DNA of 64,000 bases from Roseimicrobium gellanilyticum (lineage in GTDB: Bacteria; Verrucomicrobiota; Verrucomicrobiia; Verrucomicrobiales; Verrucomicrobiaceae): NCBI RefSeq assembly GCF_003315205.1, contig NZ_QNRR01000007.1, positions 372,001 to 436,000 on the forward strand. The letters are read 5' to 3'. A program made the position numbers and the translations under genes. The notes beneath the pieces were generated by a model. It was not told the origin of the DNA. It saw nothing but the letters and a program-made list of their open reading frames with translations, and made no database searches. This document shows, piece after piece, positions 54,583 to 61,650 of the stretch; positions within the stretch are counted from its first letter, which is position 1, and the number at the start of each line of letters is the position of its first letter.

Positions 54583-55437
54583 ATGAACCTCCGACTGCCG
54601 CAATACGCACGTTTGTTATCATGGAGCCTGTTGCTCCTGATCATGGGCATTCTGACGAGCTGTGTGGGGTACATCCCTCCTCACTCCGGTGAGAGTGTGC
54701 ATCGGGACATTGTCTTCGCCCGGACACCTCAGCGCGATCTGAAGCTGGACCTCTATGTGCCGGAGACCAAAACCAAGGAGCCTCCACCCGTCGTGATCTG
54801 GATGTACGGCGGAAGCTGGAAGTTCGGGTGGAAGGACATTCACGTCGTGCTCAGGGATCTCTCCCACCACGGTTTCGCTGTTGCCTCGATCCAGTACCGC
54901 TTCAGCAAGGAAGCTCCGTTTCCCGCTCAGTTGCAGGATGCCCGCGCCGCTGTGGCATGGCTTCAAGAAAACGGCGCACGCTACGGTGTGGACGGCTCGC
55001 GTATTGGCGTGAGCGGCGAATCTGCAGGTGCGCACATCGCAGCACTGCTTGGAGTGCTGGATGGTCCGCCAGACATTCGTGCCGTGTGCGCGTTTTCACC
55101 ACCCGCAAATCTCGTCGCGCTGTATGAAAAGCATGCGTGGACGGGCAATCAGACCATTGCCAATCTTTTGCGTGCGCGACTTCCGGCGCATAACGATCTC
55201 GCCGCGGCTGCCAGCCCCACCTTCAACGTGCGCCGTGGCGCTTCCCCATTCCTCATTCTTCACGGCCGTCTCGATCCCCTTGTGCCCGTGCAGCAAAGCG
55301 AGGAACTCAACGACGCCTTGCATGCGCATGGGGTGGAGTCCACCCTCAAGGTTTTCCCGAACAAAGCGCACTGGTTCAGCATCAATCAGAAGGAGATTGC
55401 TGGGGTGGCAAAGTTCTTCCACCGGCACCTTGATTGA
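54583..55437 (+). CDS. Lipoprotein alpha/beta-hydrolase (BD-FAE/HSL-like esterase)
   Basis: 284 residues from the ATG at 54583. A signal sequence with lipobox L-T-S-C27 (LLLLIMGILTSC) suggests lipid anchoring. The oxyanion-hole block is YGGSW (75-79), the nucleophile S147 lies in GVSGESAGAH, and the acid/His region is LHGRLDPLVPVQQS and KAHWF. It probably cleaves esters on xylan or other polysaccharides, inferred from the family and from the secreted carbohydrate enzymes nearby. Confidence 0.88.
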   Translation: MNLRLPQYARLLSWSLLLLIMGILTSCVGYIPPHSGESVHRDIVFARTPQRDLKLDLYVPETKTKEPPPVVIWMYGGSWKFGWKDIHVVLRDLSHHGFAVASIQYRFSKEAPFPAQLQDARAAVAWLQENGARYGVDGSRIGVSGESAGAHIAALLGVLDGPPDIRAVCAFSPPANLVALYEKHAWTGNQTIANLLRARLPAHNDLAAAASPTFNVRRGASPFLILHGRLDPLVPVQQSEELNDALHAHGVESTLKVFPNKAHWFSINQKEIAGVAKFFHRHLD

Positions 55438-55457
55438 GCGAGGCTTGTGGCTGGCAA

Positions 55458-57689
55458 TTACAGATCGGCGTCTTTGAGTGACTGCATCATCCACTCATTG
55501 TTCCACTGCACGGCCGCACGAATCATCTCCTCTTCATACGCATTGCGGGCGTCGTGACGCACAGAGGGCTTCTGAAACAGCTCGTCGAAGTGGAAAAAGG
55601 GGCGCAGTTCTATCGGAATCTGGGGCCACATCCTCCATGCTAACAGCCTTGGATCGATGGGGCGATTCTTGTCGGGCTTGTTTTGCCTCGCCCATACGTC
55701 GTAGAGGTCCAGCATGCCGGGCTTGAGGCGGCAGCTGTCTGGAGTCATGCCGATGGTGCCATCACTCAATCTGAGCAGATAGGGCCAGAATTCAGGAGGG
55801 TAGGCTTTCAATTCCTTTTCACTCAAGACCGGTTGCGGAGCGTCCACGTTCATGGACATTTGCGCGGTCATGCGCTCGACGAACTGCTCGCGAATCAGGT
55901 GTATGGCGACTCCATTCTTCCAAAGGGCGATGCTTTCCTTCCAAACTTCTGGCAGTTCTTGGCCATAAGGCAGCGACCTGAGGGTGATGCCCAGCAGGAA
56001 GAAGGTGCCATTCACCTCCTTGACCAGGGGGATGAAATCTTCGAGTTGGTAGTCATTCTTGGGCACCTTCACGGCACGCCAAATGCGGCGCGTGCGGAGT
56101 GTCTCCACATGTTTCCCTCGGCGGCGATGGTCCGCAGAAATGGTCTGCAACCAAAAGCATCCCGGACTTATCGGTCCATGGCTGTGCGCGGGTGGCGCAA
56201 CGCAATCCAGCCACGCGTGTAGGCGGGTGCCATCCGCAAGGGTGAGTGCGGTCTCTTCGCAGGGGTGGAACCCCAATAGCGCATTGGAGCCATCGTGCTC
56301 CGGCACGCATCGCATCAGCTCATTTCCCTGCGTGGCGAAGTCGGGGTCACGCCGCCGGATGCGGAACATGATTCGCCTGAGGTTGGGATTGTCCCGCAGG
56401 AGATGTTGCAGTGCCTCGTAGCATCCTCCGTTGATGAGATTGAGCAGGAGTACGGGCGTGAGTACGGTGCCCAGTCCTCTTGCTTCATACTTTCTCAATT
56501 CGGTAATGTGCTGGTCAGACGCGAGGCCGTGCAGAAACGTGATGATGTGTCCGCCTTGACCATCACCTTGGAGAAAGAGAGGAATCTCCCAGGGTTTCAC
56601 GAGAGGTATCAGTGGTGAGAGCTTCTGCTCCACCCACTGCAGGTCCTCCTTGCTGTATCCCATCGTGAGGTGCACTTCTGAAATGACCTTCCCCTTGTGT
56701 CCATAGCCATTCTCTCCATAAGGCTGGCCACCTTCAAAGGTCGCGCCCAGATCCAAAAGCAAGTCTGAAAGAGTCCAGTCCCGCTGCTGGATGGCCAGCA
56801 TCAGCGGCAGATTCCTTCCTGCACAGTCGAGCCCTTGAGGGGTGGCTCCATGGGAGAGCAGCAATCCGATGATCTTGTCCGCTTCTTCCTCGTGCTTCTC
56901 CCGCCCTTCCTTGATCGCATAGGAGAGGGCGCTGTGCCATTCGTTGAAGTTTCGCTCCAGGATCCAGCAGGGGACGTTGGGATTGGCTCCACGCTCGAGC
57001 AGAAGCTGCACCGCCTCGGAACGCACGCATCGCACCGCAGCCTCCAGAAGCACATCGAGGACGCACGTGCTTTGTTGGGAAAGTTGCTCTTCAAAGCGGA
57101 GTTGATCCCGGTAACCGCTGAATCTCGGGACAGGGCCTTCCGGCAAATCATCCCGACTGAGGAGGCATTGCAGCAGGGAGTTGTGTTTGGCGATGATGGC
57201 GCAGGCCCCGATTTCGGCGGCGGCCGGAGCTTCCAGACGGACCGTTGGCAGGCGCCGCGGTATCCAGGTGGAGAGAGCTTCAGCTTCCTTTTCCGTCGAT
57301 GGAATCCCGCTGCTGTCATTGATCGGCACCGAGAGAGCATCACCCTCCAGAAGATGCGCCGCACCGGCGAGGAAATTTCCCTGGGCGGTGGGCGAGATTC
57401 TTGGCCAGAGAAGGTCGGCGAGCGTGCACAGCCCGTGTCTTCCTGCCATCCACGCACGTTGCTCAAATAAGGGCGTGAGTTGGACCATGACATTGCCGGA
57501 CAGGCTCAGAGCCAGCTCTTCCAATCTGTCCAAGGTCCCATACCGGACTGCCGGATCCCACATGCCTGCGCAGCGCAACCTGAACCCGTAGTGCATCCAG
57601 TCTACGATGCCCTCGGGCCGCTCGGTGGTGGCCTTGGCGAGGTCTTGGAGGAGTTCTGGAATGCTCCGGTTGTCTTCCTGCGAATTCAT
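55458..57689 (-). CDS. Large ankyrin-repeat protein
   Basis: 743 residues with no signal peptide. Ankyrin-type blades occur at ~205-330 (AVQLLLERGANPNVPC, SALSYAIKEGREKHEEEADKIIGLLLSHGATPQG, LPLMLAIQQRDWTLSDLLLDLGATFEGG). The N- and C-terminal thirds are not recognised; the C-terminal part has a charged region with DPRLLAWRMWPQIPIELRPFF. Ankyrin repeats indicate protein-protein binding; the partner is unknown. Converges on the esterase gene with 20 bases between. Confidence 0.7.
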   Translation of the reverse strand: MNSQEDNRSIPELLQDLAKATTERPEGIVDWMHYGFRLRCAGMWDPAVRYGTLDRLEELALSLSGNVMVQLTPLFEQRAWMAGRHGLCTLADLLWPRISPTAQGNFLAGAAHLLEGDALSVPINDSSGIPSTEKEAEALSTWIPRRLPTVRLEAPAAAEIGACAIIAKHNSLLQCLLSRDDLPEGPVPRFSGYRDQLRFEEQLSQQSTCVLDVLLEAAVRCVRSEAVQLLLERGANPNVPCWILERNFNEWHSALSYAIKEGREKHEEEADKIIGLLLSHGATPQGLDCAGRNLPLMLAIQQRDWTLSDLLLDLGATFEGGQPYGENGYGHKGKVISEVHLTMGYSKEDLQWVEQKLSPLIPLVKPWEIPLFLQGDGQGGHIITFLHGLASDQHITELRKYEARGLGTVLTPVLLLNLINGGCYEALQHLLRDNPNLRRIMFRIRRRDPDFATQGNELMRCVPEHDGSNALLGFHPCEETALTLADGTRLHAWLDCVAPPAHSHGPISPGCFWLQTISADHRRRGKHVETLRTRRIWRAVKVPKNDYQLEDFIPLVKEVNGTFFLLGITLRSLPYGQELPEVWKESIALWKNGVAIHLIREQFVERMTAQMSMNVDAPQPVLSEKELKAYPPEFWPYLLRLSDGTIGMTPDSCRLKPGMLDLYDVWARQNKPDKNRPIDPRLLAWRMWPQIPIELRPFFHFDELFQKPSVRHDARNAYEEEMIRAAVQWNNEWMMQSLKDADL

Positions 57690-57838
57690 CGTGTCTCGGC
57701 TTTATCCCATTTCCATGCTCGAAATGATGTCACAGCAAGTCCCTGTCTTCAGTGCAGGGGGGGAGTTTTTCCACGGCGAACATTGCGCCACTGAGCCGTT
57801 TTGCATCAAGGAACTTCGCCTGCGATGAAGCGAAAAGA

Positions 57839-57869
57839 AAACACGGCGCCCGCGAAGGACGCCGTGTTT
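57839..57869 (-). terminator. Intrinsic terminator of the DUF1080 gene
   Basis: AAACACGGCG / CGCCGTGTTT arms with an 11-base loop. On the minus strand the hairpin is followed by TCTTTTCG. It lies 33 bases after the DUF1080 stop. The rest of the 212-base gap before the ankyrin gene shows nothing clear. Confidence 0.85.
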
Positions 57870-57901
57870 GTTCAGTTCAAGCTGTCAGTGGAGACCTCGG
57901 C

Positions 57902-59278
57902 CTACAGGCTCTTCACCTGCACATCCTTGAAGCTCACCGGATCGCTGTGGCCAGCGAAGCCGAAGAAGCCATTGGTACGGTTCAGGCCGGGGTGTGCCTT
58001 CGGAGCGTCGGGCTTGGAGCCCATCACCGTGGAGGGATCCACCTTGCTGAGGTCGGCATCAAGAATGACGGTGCCATTGAGCTCCACCTTGATGGTGCTG
58101 CCCTTCACGGTCACTTCCTGGAAGTTCCACTCACCGGCGGGGCGGGTGTATCCACGTTGCGCGGCGACCATGCCGTAGGCGCTGCCATGGAACTGACGCG
58201 CGTCGAGTTTGGCGTATTTCTCCGCGTCGTTGTCGAGCACTTGAAGTTCGGTCATGCCCACGTAGGCCGTGTCACCCTGTCCAGGATAGCGAATCGCCAG
58301 GCCGTTGTTTCCACCCGCCGGCACCTTGAATTCCACGCGCGCGGCGAAGTCTTTCAGGTCCTGGTTCCAGTACACTGTGCCGCCCTTCTTGTCTTTGCAG
58401 CGGATGGCTCCGTCCACGACTTCGTAGTTCTCCAGGGGACCGGCCCATCCATCGAAGTCTTTGCCGTTCCACACGCTCTTGAAGCCCTCACCGCCCTTGC
58501 TGGAGAGAATCTTGTTGGCCTCTTCCGCTCCAATTTCACGGATGAAGATGTTCTTCCAACGGATCTCGCCACCGTGGGTTTGGAGCTGGATGGGTCCCTT
58601 CGCAGGCACCGGGCGCGGGGCGGGGGGAGGGGTGTTGCCCTTCGGCTTGGCCTTGTCGTAGTAGTTTTCGAGGATGGCGTGATCCACCACGAGCTGGTCA
58701 TTGAGCCAGATGCTCACGCGGCTGCCCACCATGACGATGCGGAACTTGTTCCATTCACCGAAGGCCTTGTCCGCTTTCACGAGCGGGTCCTTGCCGGGAT
58801 TGCCGGCGGCGTTGTTCCAGAGACCACCGGAGCCCTTGGGCTTGCCCAGTTGCACGGCCTTCTCATCGCTTTCCGTGGAGTCCCAGATCTGCACCTGGGG
58901 CACACCGCGAAGGTAGATGCCGCTGTCTGCCTTGGGCACGGTCTTGTACTCGACGAGAAGCTCGAAGTCACCGTAGTCCTTCTCCGTGGTCGCGTAGTCG
59001 CCGAAGCCATCGTTCACCAGTTCATCGCCTTCCACATACCAGTGGGGCTTGCCGGTCTTGTCACTGACCTCCATCATCTTGGCGGTCCACTTTTCGATTT
59101 GCGCCTTGCGCTCTGCCTCCGGCATTTCGAGGAGCTTGCGATGGTCAAAGGTGCTGCCGCCGCGCCAACCAGTGAGATCCTTCTTGTTGAAGAGAGCCGT
59201 GAATCCCGCGGGCGGTTCCGCTGCGGAAGTGAAGCCGGCCACCAGGGCAAAGGCGGAGAGTAGTAGGGTGCGTTTCAT
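57902..59278 (-). CDS. Secreted double DUF1080 (3-keto-disaccharide hydrolase-like) protein
   Basis: 458 residues from the ATG ending at base 59278 (MKRTLLLSAFALVAGFTSAAEP), with a signal peptide. Two tandem DUF1080 beta-jellyrolls: first at ~22-215 (GFTALFNKKDLTGWRGG, DFELLVEYKTVPKADSGIYLRG, IWLNDQLVVD), second at ~245-455 (GFKSVWNGKDFDGWAG, FAARVEFKVPAGGNNGLAIRYPG, VELNGTVILD). The family includes enzymes that cleave 3-keto-glycosides after oxidation by Gfo/Idh/MocA partners, one of which lies at 49.4 kb. Activity of each half is not known. Confidence 0.92.
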   Translation of the reverse strand: MKRTLLLSAFALVAGFTSAAEPPAGFTALFNKKDLTGWRGGSTFDHRKLLEMPEAERKAQIEKWTAKMMEVSDKTGKPHWYVEGDELVNDGFGDYATTEKDYGDFELLVEYKTVPKADSGIYLRGVPQVQIWDSTESDEKAVQLGKPKGSGGLWNNAAGNPGKDPLVKADKAFGEWNKFRIVMVGSRVSIWLNDQLVVDHAILENYYDKAKPKGNTPPPAPRPVPAKGPIQLQTHGGEIRWKNIFIREIGAEEANKILSSKGGEGFKSVWNGKDFDGWAGPLENYEVVDGAIRCKDKKGGTVYWNQDLKDFAARVEFKVPAGGNNGLAIRYPGQGDTAYVGMTELQVLDNDAEKYAKLDARQFHGSAYGMVAAQRGYTRPAGEWNFQEVTVKGSTIKVELNGTVILDADLSKVDPSTVMGSKPDAPKAHPGLNRTNGFFGFAGHSDPVSFKDVQVKSL

Positions 59279-59391
59279 GAAGAATACAATGCAGGGCGGA
59301 CAATTACGCGCCCCATCTTGAAGTGTTTCGTCGGGTACTTCTAGGATTGTGCACAATGATACGCTTCTTGTGCATCGGCCTTAGGCCTGGC

Positions 59392-60090
59392 CTAATTCAC
59401 CGCCGCACCTGTGCGCGTCGCTTCGATGAAACGCCTTACCTTTTCCAGGTTCTTCACACCGGGTGAGGCATCCTCCACCCCGCTGGCCACATCCACCACC
59501 TGAGGGTGCACGCCAGCCACGGCTTCAGCGACATTCTCAGGTGTGAGTCCACCTGCCAGCCACAGATGGCGTTCTGGATAGCGTTGCTTGAACTCCTGAG
59601 CGAGCTTCCACGGAAACGTCTCGCCAATGCCGCCACGCATGCCGGGATGGTACGCATCCAGCAGAATGTTCTGCACCGGGAATGCTGCGACACCATCAAG
59701 GCTGGACTCATCCTTTACCTGGATGGCCTTGATGACATTCAGGCCTTGCTCCACGAGACGCGCGCAAAAATCGGGAGTCTCATCGCCGTGCAGTTGCACG
59801 AAGGAAAGACCGACGGATGCGGCAGTATCCTGCACGTCGTTAGCCTCGGCGTTCACAAAGAGACCGACAAGCTTTGTTGTCCCTGGAATCTCGCGCGCCC
59901 AAGTCAGAGCCGATTCGAGCGGCAGATGCCGCTTCGATTTTGGCCAGAAGTTCAGGCCGAGGTAATCCACGCCCAGTTCCGCAATGGCCAGCGCCTGCTC
60001 ACGTTGCGTCACTCCGCAGATTTTCACCCGGCAGTTTTCATGCGGCAGGATGGGGGATGACGGATTGGATTCGGACATGGGGGCCGACAT
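59392..60090 (-). CDS. trpF: Phosphoribosylanthranilate isomerase
   Basis: 232 residues; the ATG at 60078 (MSESNP) is also possible. Catalyses the third step of tryptophan synthesis from anthranilate. K23-I-C25-G-V-T holds the catalytic Cys; QLHGDE, LLDAYHPGMRGGIGETF (containing the catalytic Asp) and LAGGLTPENVAEAV are TrpF signatures on a TIM barrel. No other trp gene adjoins it, so the pathway genes are dispersed. Confidence 0.95.
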   Translation of the reverse strand: MSAPMSESNPSSPILPHENCRVKICGVTQREQALAIAELGVDYLGLNFWPKSKRHLPLESALTWAREIPGTTKLVGLFVNAEANDVQDTAASVGLSFVQLHGDETPDFCARLVEQGLNVIKAIQVKDESSLDGVAAFPVQNILLDAYHPGMRGGIGETFPWKLAQEFKQRYPERHLWLAGGLTPENVAEAVAGVHPQVVDVASGVEDASPGVKNLEKVRRFIEATRTGAAVN

Positions 60091-60147
60091 TGAATCATGG
60101 ATACGAGTGGATTCAACTCATGAGGCGTAGCGGGCGCTGGGAAAAAT

Positions 60148-60312
60148 ACAGAAGGCTTCTCCAGAAGCCTTGTTTCATGGTGGCATTGCCCATGATTCAC
60201 CAGGAATGATATGCGATGTCGAGGGGCGATAGACAGCCCGAAGCGTTTGTTCTCCAGACGCGTGAAATGATAGGGCGTGCGGGCGTGAAAGGCTTCTGGA
60301 GAAGCCTTCTAC
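60148..60312. repeat. REP/BIME-like element, copy B
   Basis: The left palindrome AAGGCTTC-TCCA-GAAGCCTT and right palindrome AAGGCTTCTGGAGAAGCCTT bound 165 bp. The loops TCCA and TGGA are inverse, so the two halves face each other. The right border matches copy A over 31 bases; the left side shares GTGGCATT near CCATG. Lies in the 247-base gap between trpF and the receiver-like gene; nothing else is seen there. Confidence 0.75.
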
Positions 60313-60337
60313 ATTGTGGCTGCACGCGCGCAAAGGA

Positions 60338-60751
60338 CTACTTTGTCCCCTTCGCCGGCAGCACATTGCCTGCCGCATTCATCAGCGCATCCAGATTGAG
60401 CGGCAGGGGGACCTGGCCGCGGACACGAGCGTCACTTTGGGCAGCGCGGAAGGCGGCGGCATCTTCGGGACGCGACAGGAAGACCACGGGCGGTGCGGTG
60501 ACGGCGCCAGTATGCACCTTGGTGTAGACCTTGGCCAGGAAACGATCCAGCAGGATGCCGCTGATGTCCGGCAGATCGATCGCGAAGATGAAAAGGGCGT
60601 ACTCGCGCTGTAGGGCGCGCTCAAAGGCGTGCTCCGCATTGGCGGCGTCATCGAGTTCGCAGTGACGGAAGGCGGTCAGCAACTCACGAATGAGGCGCCG
60701 GTTCGGCAGGGAGGCATCGGCGACTAGGACACGCGGAGTGGGCTCGGGCAT
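60338..60751 (-). CDS. Stand-alone receiver-like domain
   Basis: 137 residues, one response-regulator receiver fold: RVLVADASLPNRRLIRELL at the start, probable phosphoacceptor D59 in FIFAID59LPDISG, and PVVFLSRPEDAAAF as strand 4. The invariant Lys of strand 5 is missing: the expected VKPF-like block reads GQVPLPLN. It may be a degenerate receiver that binds partners without normal phosphorylation. No DNA-binding domain. Confidence 0.72.
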   Translation of the reverse strand: MPEPTPRVLVADASLPNRRLIRELLTAFRHCELDDAANAEHAFERALQREYALFIFAIDLPDISGILLDRFLAKVYTKVHTGAVTAPPVVFLSRPEDAAAFRAAQSDARVRGQVPLPLNLDALMNAAGNVLPAKGTK

Positions 60752-60867
60752 GCCTCACCCATAGAGAGAAAAAGCAGGTGTCAATCGCACAAAGTCCGCA
60801 GGATGGTCGCCCGTAGGCTCGTAATTTCCGCTTGCCTTAATCGACTACGCTCTCGACACTTATTCCC

Positions 60868-61554
60868 ATGCCCCGCACAACCCCAGAGTTGGAGCCCCGT
60901 ACCCCCCGTTCCAGCGGGGAGGAGCGCAAACAGCGCACCATGTGCGAAAAAACGCGCAAGAGCCTCATTGAGAAGCTCGACAACTGGGAGGACCATCGCG
61001 TCTGGGATGAGTTTTATCAGACCTACTGGCGTCTGATCTTCAGTGTGGCCACGAAGGCTGGCCTGACCCGCGAGGAGGCATTCGATGTGGTGCAGGAAAC
61101 CATTCTGGCCATCGCGCGCCAGGTGAAGAAGGGGCAGTACGATCCTCGTGCTGGTTCCTTCAAGGCGTGGCTCCTGCAGATGACGCGCTGGCGTATCCTG
61201 GATGTCTTCCGCGCTCGCAAGCGTCAGCCCTCCCTTGCCGACCAGGGCAATGAGCACTCGGAAAATGCCGAGCTCGCCATGGAGCGGCTGACGCACGAGA
61301 AGGACAACGTGCTGGAAAAAGTGTGGGACAAGGAGTGGAAGGACAACATCACCTCCGCTGCACTGGAGCGGGTGAAGAGCCGCGTTTCACCGCGCCAATT
61401 CCAGATTTTCGACTGCTATGTGCTGAAAGGTTGGGGCGTGAAGAAGACGGCCGAGGTGCTGGGCATCAATGCCGCCCAGGTCTATCTGGCGAAACATCGC
61501 GTCGGTGCCCTCGTCAAAAAAGAGGTGCAGGGACTGGAAAGCACCATGCTCTAA
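60868..61554 (+). CDS. ECF-type RNA polymerase sigma factor (second)
   Basis: 228 residues. Region 2 is at ~45-115 (VWDEFYQTYWRLIFSVATKAGLTREEAFDVVQETILAIARQVKKG, FKAWLLQMTRWRILDVFRARKR). Region 4 is at ~165-220 (SPRQFQIFDCYVLKGWGVKKTAEVLGINAAQVYLAKHRVGALV). The ~25 N-terminal residues are Pro/Arg-rich and may precede the true start (MCEKTRKSL). The kinase-FGE gene begins 96 bases downstream in the same direction, a recurrent arrangement in Verrucomicrobia and Planctomycetes. Confidence 0.9.
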   Translation: MPRTTPELEPRTPRSSGEERKQRTMCEKTRKSLIEKLDNWEDHRVWDEFYQTYWRLIFSVATKAGLTREEAFDVVQETILAIARQVKKGQYDPRAGSFKAWLLQMTRWRILDVFRARKRQPSLADQGNEHSENAELAMERLTHEKDNVLEKVWDKEWKDNITSAALERVKSRVSPRQFQIFDCYVLKGWGVKKTAEVLGINAAQVYLAKHRVGALVKKEVQGLESTML

Positions 61555-61650
61555 GGCGGATTCCGGATTGGTCATTCAGCAGGGTTTTTATGCGCGCTCC
61601 GCTGGAAGGTTGGGCGAACGCCTGCTAGAATTCCGCTGTCCCATTCTTTC

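Noticed and set aside
61590-61650. Possible upstream start (ATG at 61590) for the kinase-FGE gene
   Set aside because: It is not in a frame that joins the kinase coherently, and the ATG at 61651 precedes a typical low-complexity N-terminus.
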